Source: Nocardiopsis trehalosi NBRC 14201 (GTDB lineage: Bacteria > Actinomycetota > Actinomycetes > Streptosporangiales > Streptosporangiaceae). Taken from it: DNA of 64,000 bases. The position numbers and the translations under genes were made by a program. Shown piece by piece: positions 8,461-16,546 of the stretch (position 1 is the first letter of the stretch; every line of letters begins with the position of its first letter). Location: the NCBI RefSeq assembly GCF_001552555.1, contig NZ_BCRK01000001.1, positions 57,577 to 121,576 on the forward strand, given 5' to 3'. Under the pieces are notes generated by a model. The model saw only the letters and a list, made by a program, of their open reading frames with translations. It was not told the DNA's origin and did not search any database.

Positions 8461-8495
8461 GGCACCTCCTCCGCCCACGATACCAACACGCCGTA

Positions 8496-8542
8496 CTAGC
8501 ACACTGTGTTAGTGTCGCATCGTCGCTAGCACAGTGTGTCGG
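8496..8542. promoter_or_regulatory. Two TetR-type operators in the 8461-8629 spacer
   Basis: CTAGCACACTGTGTTAG at 8496-8512 and CTAGCACAGTGTGTCGG at 8526-8542 share the core CTAGCACA(C/G)TGTGT, with centres 30 bp apart. Both are near-palindromes about a single central base, between the divergent TetR and DUF418 genes. Confidence 0.68.
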
Positions 8543-8629
8543 TCGCGTGGTGCCGGGCGCGGACTCGGCGCTTCACCGCACCTGTCCGCTCGCCGCCGCA
8601 GGCGACCCGATCCCTATCGAGAGGGCACC

Positions 8630-9862
8630 ATGACGATCCGCGACCCCGACCTCGCCCCGCCCCCGCCCAGCGGCGGCCCGGCGCACTCGACCCCGCTGGC
8701 GGAGCGATCCCTGGCGCCCGATCTGGCCCGGGGGATGATGCTGCTGCTGATCGCCCTGGCCCACACCCCCTATTTCCTCTACGCCGCCCAGGCGGGTTCG
8801 GTGGGCATGCACCCGGCGGTCGGAGGGCTCGCCGACCGGATCGCCCAGGTGTTCACCGTGATCGTGGTGGACGCCCGCGTCCACACCATGTTCGGCTTCC
8901 TGTTCTCCTATGGCATCGGGCAGATGTACGCACGCCAGACGGCCAAGGGCACCGACGCGGCACGGGCGCGCCGGCTGCTGCGCCGGCGCCACCTGTGGAT
9001 GATCGTGTTCGGGGCGGTGCACGGCCTGCTGCTGTGGCAGGGCGACATCATCGGCGTCTACGGTCTCATCGGCCTGGTCATGGTGCCGCTGTTCCTCGGC
9101 CGCTCGGACCGGGCGCTGAAGGTCTGGATCGGCGTCCTGCTGGCGCTGGGCGCACTGATGACCTTGGCGAACGTGCTCGTCGCGTCCGATGGCGGCGGTG
9201 CGCTGGCGGTCGAGATGCAGCGGGCCGGCATCGCCGAGCCGTCCTACCCGGCCTCCGTGGGGGCGCGGCTCTCCGTGTGGACGATGCAGTTGTTCACCGG
9301 CCTCGCGACGCTGGCGCTGCCGACGGCGTTCCTGATGGGCGTGCTGGCGGCGCGGCACCGGCTGCTGGACGAGCCCGGCCGGCACCTCGTGCTGCTGCGC
9401 CGGCTGGCCGTGTGGGGGATCTTTGCGGGGTGGGCCAGCGGTGCGGGCCTGGCCCTCCGGCACATCGGTGTCATCGACGTCGGGCCCGTGTCGGCGCTGA
9501 CGGCGGTGCACTTCTTCGCCGGCGTCTTCACCGGCGTGGGGTACGCGGCGCTCTTCGGGTTGCTGGCGCACCGGGCGCAGGGGCGCGCGGCGGCCACGGC
9601 ACGGCCCGTGCGGTGGTTGGCCGCGCTGGGCCGGCGGTCGATGAGCGGATACCTGGCGCAGTCGCTGGTATGGGGTCCGGTCCTGGCCGCCTGGGGGCTG
9701 GGCGTGGGCGCGCACCTGTCGAGCTGGTCGGCGTCGGTGGTGGCGGTGGCCACCTGGACGGTGACGGTGGCCGGTGCGGTGGCGCTGGAGCGGGCGGGCC
9801 GACGGGGCCCGGCGGAGGTGCTGCTGCGCAGGTTGACCTACCGGGCGGCGGGCACGGGCTGA
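8630..9862 (+). CDS. DUF418 (YeiB-like) multi-pass membrane protein
   Basis: The 410-residue protein begins with a conserved-looking RSLAPDLARGMMLLLIALAH segment, then has about ten hydrophobic helices and ends with the DUF418 C-terminal signature region (ALGRRSMSGYLAQSLVWGPVLA). This order, with the N-terminal DxARG motif and the C-terminal GR(M/S)S-Y-QS motif, is characteristic of YeiB-like proteins, which are thought to be transporters or acyltransferase-like membrane enzymes. GAGAGGG lies upstream of ATG 8630. The divergent TetR gene and its operators suggest inducible expression, as for an efflux or detoxification function, but that is inference. Confidence 0.83.
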   Translation: MTIRDPDLAPPPPSGGPAHSTPLAERSLAPDLARGMMLLLIALAHTPYFLYAAQAGSVGMHPAVGGLADRIAQVFTVIVVDARVHTMFGFLFSYGIGQMYARQTAKGTDAARARRLLRRRHLWMIVFGAVHGLLLWQGDIIGVYGLIGLVMVPLFLGRSDRALKVWIGVLLALGALMTLANVLVASDGGGALAVEMQRAGIAEPSYPASVGARLSVWTMQLFTGLATLALPTAFLMGVLAARHRLLDEPGRHLVLLRRLAVWGIFAGWASGAGLALRHIGVIDVGPVSALTAVHFFAGVFTGVGYAALFGLLAHRAQGRAAATARPVRWLAALGRRSMSGYLAQSLVWGPVLAAWGLGVGAHLSSWSASVVAVATWTVTVAGAVALERAGRRGPAEVLLRRLTYRAAGTG

Positions 9863-10205
9863 GCAGGCGGTACCGGTCGGCGGGGCGGCGCCGCCGTCCC
9901 CCGTCCGGCCCATCACCGTCTGCGCTCCATCGGCCCCGCTCCGGTTCGCGGACCGCGCGACGCCGTCGTGAGCGCGGCCGCCCCCGGCGCCTCGGCCACC
10001 GTCGGTGGTCCGACCTTCCGGGCGGCCCCGCTCTCGATGCGGAGCCGCCCGATCGGGCCGCCGGATGGGGTGCCGAAGCGCCGGGGGCGGCCGCGGTGGA
10101 TGCTTCTGGAACAGCGAGCGGCCTCTCCCCTACCGTGCCCGCCTGCGGAGCGGCGCACAGTACAGGGGCGCGGTCGCGAGCCCGGCATGATCCGGAGAGC
10201 ACGAC
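9863..10205. other. Intergenic stretch without a convincing gene
   Basis: This lies between the stop of the DUF418 gene and the convergent ABC permease gene. Frames here are low-complexity shadows rich in Arg, Pro and Ala with no recognisable motif. No long perfect stem-loop was seen. Confidence 0.45.
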
Positions 10206-11678
10206 TCAGCGGCGCGGGGCGGCGCAGTAGGCGGCCAGGACCGCCATGCCCACCGCCGCCTGGGCCGCGAGCAGCGGGGCGGTCACCCCGCCCGCGAACG
10301 CCAGGAGGGCGGGCGCGCAGCCGAGCAGGGCGATGTCGGCCCCGGTCAGCGCCCACACCAGCGGCCCGAGCGGCACCGGACCCAAGGGGGTGTCCATGAC
10401 GGGCAGCGTGTGCTCGACCGGTCGGCGCCGCGCCATCCGCAGCGCGCCGGCCGCCAGCGCCGGGGCGCACAGCAGACCCAGCGGCCAGAAGGGCCCGCCG
10501 GGGACCGCCGCGTCCAGCGCGGCCAGCGCGAGGGTCAGCCAGGCGCCGCCGAGCAGGGCGGGCAGCACCGCCCGCGCGGCGAGGAGCGCGCGCGGGCCGG
10601 CCCCGAGCAGGCGGGCCAGGGCGGCGTCCCCGGCGTCGCGCCGGGCGCCCGCGGTGCCCGCCGCCGCGACCGCCGCCGCGCCCGTGGCGAGGACGACCAG
10701 CGCCCCCGCCACCCCGCCGCCGGCCTGCGCGGCCAGGGCGGGCAGAACGGCGGCGGCCGCCATCAGCGCGAGCCGTCCCGGCCGCCGCGCCAGCCGCCGC
10801 CAGTCCAGCCAGGCCACCGCCGCCGCACCGCGCAGCCGCGCCGGCCACGCGCGCGACCGCAGGACGCGCGTCCGCCAGTGGGCGTCCTCGGCGATCCAGG
10901 TCAGCGCGCTGGGGTCCATGAGGGCGACCGCGCCGGTCGCGAGCCCCGCCCGGGTGGAGGCGTCGAGCACCGCCCGGGCCGGGATGCGCGCGACGGCCGT
11001 CCAGGCGCGGCCCGCGAGCCCGGCGGCCACCGCGGCCGAGGCGGAGGCCGCCGCCGTCCACGCCGCCAGGGAGGCCGACCCGATGCCGACGAGCACCCCC
11101 TGCCCCGGTCCCGCGGCCATGGCCGCCGCGACGGCCGCCACCACGACGAGGGCGGCGATCACCGCGACGAGCCGGCCGTCCCAGGACGCGGACCCCTGCG
11201 CCAGGACGGCCGTCGCCATCCCGCCCAGCGCCCACGACGCCCCCAGCACCACGGCCGCGAGCAGCCGGAGCGTCAGCGCGTCGGGCGCGCCGAGGGCGCT
11301 CAGCAGCGCCAGCCCGACGACCGCGCCGATACCGACGGACACCGCGGCGAGGACGAGCAGCGACCGGGCGAGCACGCCCCGGCGCGGCAGCGGGGAGAGC
11401 ACCAGCCACGCCGCGTCCGCGGGCGGCACCGCCACAGGCCCGAGCACGCGCGCGAAGACCAGCGCGCCCGCCAGCAGCAGCGCGGTCAGCGCCAGGCCGG
11501 CGCCCGCGCGCGCCGGGTCGACGCCGTCGGGCACGGCCGCGACCGCGCGGCCGACCATCGGGGCGGCCAGCACCACCAGCAGGCCGGCGGTCATCAGGGC
11601 CATGTAGCGGTCCGACCAGGTGCGGTGGCCGCGCCCGCGCGCGCGCACGAACGCCCTGGCCTGCGCCACCCCGCTCAC
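10206..11678 (-). CDS. ABC exporter permease (DUF6297-like)
   Basis: The 490-residue, extremely Ala/Leu-rich protein has about ten to twelve predicted transmembrane helices, arranged as two related halves that each start near a basic segment (RGHRTWSDRYMALMTAG and WLDWRRLARRPGRLALM). This looks like the DUF6297 family of actinomycete permeases. Its ATG overlaps the stop of the ATPase gene by 4 bp (11675-11678), so the two are translationally coupled and should form one exporter. The exported substrate is unknown. Confidence 0.75.
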   Translation of the reverse strand: MSGVAQARAFVRARGRGHRTWSDRYMALMTAGLLVVLAAPMVGRAVAAVPDGVDPARAGAGLALTALLLAGALVFARVLGPVAVPPADAAWLVLSPLPRRGVLARSLLVLAAVSVGIGAVVGLALLSALGAPDALTLRLLAAVVLGASWALGGMATAVLAQGSASWDGRLVAVIAALVVVAAVAAAMAAGPGQGVLVGIGSASLAAWTAAASASAAVAAGLAGRAWTAVARIPARAVLDASTRAGLATGAVALMDPSALTWIAEDAHWRTRVLRSRAWPARLRGAAAVAWLDWRRLARRPGRLALMAAAAVLPALAAQAGGGVAGALVVLATGAAAVAAAGTAGARRDAGDAALARLLGAGPRALLAARAVLPALLGGAWLTLALAALDAAVPGGPFWPLGLLCAPALAAGALRMARRRPVEHTLPVMDTPLGPVPLGPLVWALTGADIALLGCAPALLAFAGGVTAPLLAAQAAVGMAVLAAYCAAPRR

Positions 11679-12295
11679 GCGGCGGCCGCCAGGGCGACGC
11701 GGCGGGCGCCTTCGGCGAAGCGCGGGTCGTGCGTCACCATCACCACGGTGCCGCCGTCGGCGGCGTAGGCGGCGAGCAGGTCGGCGAGCCGGTCCCGGAA
11801 CGCCGCGTCGAGCCCGCGTTCGGGCTCGTCCAGCAGCAGCAGCCGGCTCGGCCGCAGGAGCGCCATGGCCAGGGAGAGCCGCTGGCGCTGCCCGGTCGAC
11901 AGCGACGCCGGGGCCCGGTCGGCGCAGCCGCCCAGCTCGAACAGTTCCACGGCCGCGCGCACCTCCATGCGCCCGGGGCCGTGCACGGCGCGCATCAACT
12001 CCAGGTGCTCCGCCACGCTCAACCCCGGGTACCAGGCGGGTTCGTCGCCGACGAGGGCGACGTCGCGCCAGAAACCGGGTTCGTCCACGGGCGGGCGGCC
12101 CAGGACGGCCACGCTGCCCGCGGCCGCCTGCTGGAGCCCGGCGAGGCAGCGCAGGAGGGTGGTCTTGCCGGCGCCGTTGGCGCCGACGACCGCCACCACC
12201 TCCCCGGGCTCGACGGCGAGGTCGACCCCGCCCAGGACCGGTACGCCGCCCAGTTCCACGCCCACATCACGGGCGTCGATGATCATTTCGGTCAC
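11675..12295 (-). CDS. ABC transporter ATP-binding subunit
   Basis: All ATPase motifs are present in 206 residues: Walker A GANGAGKT (38-45), the Q-loop region LVGDEPAWYPGLSVAEHLEL with the expected Gln replaced by Gly-Asp, signature LSTGQRQRLSLAMAL, Walker B LLLLDEP, D-loop and the switch His in VMVTHDP. The signature LSTGQ differs from LSGGQ only mildly. With the overlapping permease gene it forms a two-gene exporter operon. The missing Q-loop Gln is a small oddity that could be checked against homologues. Confidence 0.88.
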   Translation of the reverse strand: MTEMIIDARDVGVELGGVPVLGGVDLAVEPGEVVAVVGANGAGKTTLLRCLAGLQQAAAGSVAVLGRPPVDEPGFWRDVALVGDEPAWYPGLSVAEHLELMRAVHGPGRMEVRAAVELFELGGCADRAPASLSTGQRQRLSLAMALLRPSRLLLLDEPERGLDAAFRDRLADLLAAYAADGGTVVMVTHDPRFAEGARRVALAAAA

Positions 12296-12433
12296 CGGCC
12301 CAGCCTAGGGCGTGGGCCGCTGTACCACGCCCCTCGGGATCGCGGGGCCCGGGCGCCCGGCGGCCCCGGGGGGGCGGCGGGAGGTCCCCGACGGCGTCGA
12401 CTCCCCCGCCCGCGCGCCGACCGGCCCCGGCCC

Positions 12434-12787
12434 TCAGGCGCCGAACCTGTCCTCGATGTCGCGGGTCAGCATCCGCAGGACCTCGGCGCGGTCGGTGCCG
12501 GAGGCGTCGGCCACCATGCCGATCAGCGTCTCGATGGCGTACAGGTAGGCGCCGGTGCGCCGGGACTCGGCCCGGTGCGCGGCCGCCAGGCCTTGGTCGA
12601 TGCTGGCCTTCTGCTCGGCGGTCAGGCCGGGGACGCGGATGCGGACCGGGTGCCGGTCGGCGGCCGCGGCGGCGGCCTGGATGCGCCGCTGCGGCGGCAG
12701 TGAGGTGTCGGCGAGCGCGGTCAGCTCGCGGATGAGGGCGCCCGCGATCTCACGCGCGGGTGGCGGGGTCTCGCTGTTGCTCGTCAT
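12434..12787 (-). CDS. Hypothetical helical protein
   Basis: The 117-residue product starts MTSNSETPPPAREIAGALIR and is probably all alpha-helical, with charged amphipathic segments (LTAEQKASIDQGLAAAHRAESRR, split by short loops) and no membrane segment. ATG 12787 was preferred to the in-frame start at 12820 because residues 1-11 of the longer form look like intergenic translation. I do not recognise the family. It is a short distance downstream of no gene on its strand, so it is probably a single-gene unit. Confidence 0.55.
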   Translation of the reverse strand: MTSNSETPPPAREIAGALIRELTALADTSLPPQRRIQAAAAAADRHPVRIRVPGLTAEQKASIDQGLAAAHRAESRRTGAYLYAIETLIGMVADASGTDRAEVLRMLTRDIEDRFGA

Positions 12788-13227
12788 GCTCCCAGCATGC
12801 CCGCGCGGGCCCCGGTACACCTGTCACCGGAGCCCGCGCGTCGGCGCGCGACCCGGCCCGGGGGAGCGGGCATCACCGCGTCGAGCCCCCTCCGACACGA
12901 CCGACGGCACGGAGATCCACGTCTACGCCCAGGGCGCGGACGGCGGCCCGGTCCACAAGGAGTCCGCGCCCAACTCGTCAGGCAACTACGACATCCCGCC
13001 GCCGGGCGTATCCCCCGCGGCCGTGCTCATCAGCGGGCTCGCCAGGGGGTCGGGCGGCGGCCGAGGGTGGTCTCCCCCGGCCGCCTCCCTTCCTCGCCCG
13101 GTCCCGGGAGGCGCCCCGGCTCCGGGCGTCGGCGGCTCAGGCGGCCAGGGCGCGGCGCAGGACGGCGCCGAGTTCGGCGAGCTGCCGCTGCGACACCTCG
13201 GCGCCTCGGCCGCCCCGGCGCGCCCGG
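12788..13227. other. Gene-poor stretch holding two possible coding relics
   Basis: A plus-strand frame at about 12895-13035 reads like protein (TDGTEIHVYAQGADGGPVHK, then ESAPNSSGNYDIPPPG) but has no start or plausible end. A minus-strand frame ending at 13138 reads EVSQRQLAELGAVLRRALAA before a stop, like the last helix of a MarR-type regulator. Neither can be called a gene. The rest shows nothing. Confidence 0.3.
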
Positions 13228-13734
13228 TCAGCCCAGCCGGCCCACCGGGTCCTCCCCCGTCCGCCACCACACGCCGAGCCGCTGCCGCGCCACCCGCCAT
13301 CCCGCCTCGGTCCGCACGAAGTCCCAGTCGTAGGGGCCGCCCATCTGGTAGGGCCCGTCCGGCTCCGCCTCCGCGCCGACCGCCGTGAACCACATGTAGC
13401 CGATGCCCGTCGCGCGGTCCCCCGCCACGGTGAACGCGGTGTTCAGCAGGTGGTGCTGCATCCGCGCGTACGCGGCCTCCGCGTCGTGCACCACGCGCCG
13501 GATCTCGGCCCGCCCGCGCACCGGCCCCCACGGCCCGAACTCCAGGACGGCGTCCTCGGTCCAGCAGGCGATCCAGGTGTCCCAGTCGCGCGCGTCGAGC
13601 GCGCGCCAGCCCCGGACCAGCAGCGAACGCAGCGCCTCCGTGTCCGTCAGGAGGTCGAGCCGGCGCTCCAGCAGGTCGAGCCGGCGCAGCACCTCGGGCC
13701 CGGCCGGCCGCCCGCCGTCGGCAGCCGCGCTCAC
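13228..13734 (-). CDS. SnoaL-like / nuclear transport factor 2 fold protein
   Basis: The 168-residue protein has the SnoaL_4 pattern: an N-terminal helix pair (LLERRLDLLTDTEALRSLL), RALDARDWDTWIACWTEDAVLEF, then strands with HHLLNTAFTVAGDRATGIGYMWF and VRTEAGWRVARQRL. Such proteins are small cyclases, isomerases or dehydratase-like enzymes. GTG 13734 overlaps the stop of the upstream SDR gene (GTGA), indicating translational coupling. Together with the SDR it may process the same small molecule. Confidence 0.82.
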   Translation of the reverse strand: MSAAADGGRPAGPEVLRRLDLLERRLDLLTDTEALRSLLVRGWRALDARDWDTWIACWTEDAVLEFGPWGPVRGRAEIRRVVHDAEAAYARMQHHLLNTAFTVAGDRATGIGYMWFTAVGAEAEPDGPYQMGGPYDWDFVRTEAGWRVARQRLGVWWRTGEDPVGRLG

Positions 13735-14480
13735 TGGGCACTCCCCACGGGCCGCAGGACGATCTCGTTGACGTCGACGCCGGGGTCGGCCGACACCGCG
13801 TAGGCGATGGCGTCGGCGACCGCCGCCGCGGGCAGCGCCACCGCGCGGTAGGTCCGCATCGCCTCCCGGGCGTCGTCGTCGGTGATGTGGTCGGCCAGCT
13901 CCGACTCGGTCACGCCGGGCGAGACGAGCGTGGTCCGCACCGTCCCGCCGGACTCCTGGCGAAGACCCTCCGTCACCGCGCGCACGGCGAACTTGCTCGC
14001 GCAGTACACGGCCGCCGTCGGTGACACCTCGTAGGCGCCCACGGACGCCACGTTCACCACGTGCCCGGAGCCCTGCCGCAGCATGACGGGCAGCACCGCG
14101 TCGATGCCGTGCAGGACGCCCCGGATGTTGACGTCGACCATCCGGTCCCATTCCTCGGTGCGGCCCGCCGCCAGCGGGGACAGCGGCATCACCCCGGCGT
14201 TGTTGACCAGGACGTCGACCGTCCCGAAGGCGTCCCGCGCGGCGGCGACGAAGGCCGCCGTGTCGGCGGCGTCGGTCACGTCGAGGCTCCGGAAGGCGGC
14301 GGTGGCGCCGGCCGCCGTCAGCTCCCCGGCCACGCGGGCGAGGCGGTCGGTGCGGCGGGCGCCCAGGAACACGCGGTGGCCGTCGGCGGCGAGGCGCCGG
14401 GCGGTCGCCTCGCCGATGCCGCTGCTGGCGCCGGTGATCAGGACGGTCTTGGGGGTTCGGTCGGGGATGGGGGTGCTCAT
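13731..14480 (-). CDS. Short-chain dehydrogenase/reductase (SDR)
   Basis: A classical SDR of 249 residues: the cofactor motif TGASSGIG at 16-23, ARRTDRL after strand 2 (favouring NADP), NNAG in the middle, a Ser before the catalytic YxxxK (YCASK), and VSPGVTESE. GGAAGGG precedes ATG 14480. It is the first gene of an operon with the SnoaL-like gene and is divergent from the XRE/MmyB regulator at 14642. This SDR/MmyB divergence is a common actinomycete pairing, so that regulator likely controls it. Confidence 0.92.
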   Translation of the reverse strand: MSTPIPDRTPKTVLITGASSGIGEATARRLAADGHRVFLGARRTDRLARVAGELTAAGATAAFRSLDVTDAADTAAFVAAARDAFGTVDVLVNNAGVMPLSPLAAGRTEEWDRMVDVNIRGVLHGIDAVLPVMLRQGSGHVVNVASVGAYEVSPTAAVYCASKFAVRAVTEGLRQESGGTVRTTLVSPGVTESELADHITDDDAREAMRTYRAVALPAAAVADAIAYAVSADPGVDVNEIVLRPVGSAQ

Positions 14481-14641
14481 GTGTGCCCTTCCGTGGACGG
14501 GTGCGGCGGCACGGGTGCGCCGCCACACCCACCGTCGCGCCGGCGGCCCCCGCCCCACCAGGACGCCTTCCGTCCCGACGTGGCGAACCTGGGTACGGCG
14601 CACCCAGGAACCGTCCGCGTCCCTGCCCTACCGTGGTCGGT

Positions 14642-15505
14642 GTGAGCGACGACAACGCACTCGGCGACTTCCTGCGCGCGCACCGCGGCCGGCTGCACCC
14701 CGACGCCGTCGGGCTGCCCTCCTACGGGCGGCGGCGGGTCCCGGGGCTGCGGCGCGAGGAGGTCGCCGTGCTCGCGGGCATGAACACCGACTACTACGCG
14801 CGCCTGGAGCAGGGGCGCGAGCGCAACCCCTCGCCGCAGGTGCTGCAGGCGCTGAGCGGCGCGCTGCGCCTGGAGCCGGACGCCCACGACCACCTGCACC
14901 GGCTCGCGGGCGTCGCACCGGAGCCCGGCCCGGCGTCCCCCTCCGGGGAGGCGGGCCCCGAGCTGCGCGCCCTGCTCGACGGCTACCCGCACACCCCGGC
15001 GTTCGTGCTGGACCCGGCGCTGGACCTGCTGCACGCCAACGCGCTGGCCCGCGCCCTGTTCTCGCCGTTCCGGTCGGCGGACAACCTGGCGCGGATGACC
15101 TTCCTCGACCCGGCCGCCCGCACGTTCTTCCGCTACTGGGACCGCGCCGCCGAGGCGACCGCGGCGAGCCTGCGCCACAGCACCGGGCTGGTGCCCGACC
15201 ATCCGGGGCTGCGCGAGGTGGTCGCGGAGCTGCGCGAGGCGAGCGCGGAGTTCGCCGCGCTGTGGGACACCCACGGGGTGCGCGGCAAGACCCGCGACGC
15301 CAAGGACCTGGTCCACCCGGAGGTGGGTCCGCTGGCGCTCACCTACCAGACCTTCGACGTGCGCGGCGCCCCCGGCCAGCAGCTCGTGGTCTACCGCGCC
15401 GAACCGGGCGGGCGCAGCGCCGAGGCGCTGGCCCTGCTCGGCGCGCTCGGCGCCACCCGGCACCGCGAGGACGCCGGACACCGGCCGGGGGCGGACCCGG
15501 CGTAG
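14642..15505 (+). CDS. XRE-family regulator with MmyB-like ligand domain
   Basis: Residues about 5-70 hold an XRE HTH with the marker RRRVPGLRREEVAVLAGMNTDYYARLEQGRERNPS in two parts, followed by an MmyB-like PAS-fold domain (YPHTPAFVLDPALDLLHANALA ... LTYQTFDVRGAPGQQLVVY). GTG 14642 was chosen at the start of homology. TACCGT lies just upstream at -10 distance, so translation may be leaderless. The 287-residue length is standard. MmyB domains are thought to bind fatty-acid-like ligands. It is divergent from the SDR/SnoaL operon. Confidence 0.88.
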   Translation: MSDDNALGDFLRAHRGRLHPDAVGLPSYGRRRVPGLRREEVAVLAGMNTDYYARLEQGRERNPSPQVLQALSGALRLEPDAHDHLHRLAGVAPEPGPASPSGEAGPELRALLDGYPHTPAFVLDPALDLLHANALARALFSPFRSADNLARMTFLDPAARTFFRYWDRAAEATAASLRHSTGLVPDHPGLREVVAELREASAEFAALWDTHGVRGKTRDAKDLVHPEVGPLALTYQTFDVRGAPGQQLVVYRAEPGGRSAEALALLGALGATRHREDAGHRPGADPA

Positions 15506-15564
15506 GCCCCGCCGCGCGGCCGCGCGCGTCGACCGCGCCGGGCGTGACGTGGAACGATCACCCC

Positions 15565-16512
15565 ATGACCGACTTCGCGACACCGCAGAACGCCGCCCGC
15601 CGCACCGCCGCCGTCGACGCGGCCGTCGCGGCGGGGCGCGGCCTCGGGCTCACCGTGGACGACCCCAAGGTGCTGCACGACCTGTTCTCCGTGGTGGTGC
15701 ACCTCGCGCCCGCACCGGTCGTGGCCCGGGTGCCCACCGTGCTGCCGCCCGGCTCCGACCCGGACTCCGTGGCCCTCCGCCAGCAGGCGGAGCTGGACGT
15801 GTCGCGGTGGCTGGCCGACCAGGGGACCCCGGTGACCCGGCCCAGCCCCCTCGTGCCCGCGCGGCCGGTCCGGCACGGCGGGCACTCGATCACCTTCTGG
15901 GCGTGGGTCGAGGAGGACCACGGCAAGGAGCCCGACTACGTCGCCAACGCCGAGAGCGTCGCGGACCTGCACGCCGCGATGCGCGGCTACCCCGGCCCGC
16001 TGCCGTTCATGTCGGCGGCCGAGCCGCGGGCGATCACGGCGAGCCTCGATGTCCTCGACCGGCACCCCGACCTGATCGACGCCGCCGACCTGGACCGCGC
16101 CCGCCGCGAGTGGCGGGTCCTGGAGCCCTTCGTCTCCTCGCGGGCGGCGTTCGAGCGGAGGTTCCCGGGGATCGACCTGCAGCCCGTCCACGGGGACTCC
16201 CCGCCCGCCAACATCCTCGCCACGGTCGACGGCGACCTCTACGCCGACTTCGAGCTGGTCATGCTCGGCCCCGTCGAATGGGACCTGGCGGCGCTCGGCC
16301 CCGAGTACGAAGCCGCCTACGATCGGGGTGCGCGGCGCAACGGCATGCGGACGCTGGACCCGGACGTCCTCGCCTTCGTCAACGCGGTGGGGCGGCTGCG
16401 CGGCATCGCCACCCTGGCACTCGTGCCCGAGCTGCCGGTCCTGCTGCAGTACCTCAAGCCGGCCGTCGACCAGTGGCGCTCGGAGCCGTTCGCCGGCGGC
16501 ATGGCCGACTGA
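15565..16512 (+). CDS. Aminoglycoside phosphotransferase (APH)-like kinase
   Basis: The 315-residue protein contains the Brenner motif HGDSPPANIL (209-218) and, 17 residues on, YADFELV in the place of the DFG-like Asp; Asp211 is the presumed catalytic base. The N-terminal lobe (VVVHLAPAPVVARVPTVLP) carries the short strands of a kinase fold. Family members phosphorylate aminoglycosides, homoserine, choline or other small alcohols; nothing here specifies the substrate. It converges on the YcaO gene, separated by a compact stem-loop, so it is not part of that operon. Confidence 0.82.
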   Translation: MTDFATPQNAARRTAAVDAAVAAGRGLGLTVDDPKVLHDLFSVVVHLAPAPVVARVPTVLPPGSDPDSVALRQQAELDVSRWLADQGTPVTRPSPLVPARPVRHGGHSITFWAWVEEDHGKEPDYVANAESVADLHAAMRGYPGPLPFMSAAEPRAITASLDVLDRHPDLIDAADLDRARREWRVLEPFVSSRAAFERRFPGIDLQPVHGDSPPANILATVDGDLYADFELVMLGPVEWDLAALGPEYEAAYDRGARRNGMRTLDPDVLAFVNAVGRLRGIATLALVPELPVLLQYLKPAVDQWRSEPFAGGMAD

Positions 16513-16525
16513 CGCGGCCGCCCCG

Positions 16526-16546
16526 GCCCGGCCCGGGGGGCCGGGC
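16526..16546. terminator. Stem-loop between APH-like and YcaO genes
   Basis: A perfect 9-bp stem (arm GCCCGGCCC) with a GGG loop sits directly against the YcaO stop codon and 13 bp after the APH-like stop, closing both convergent units. Confidence 0.6.
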
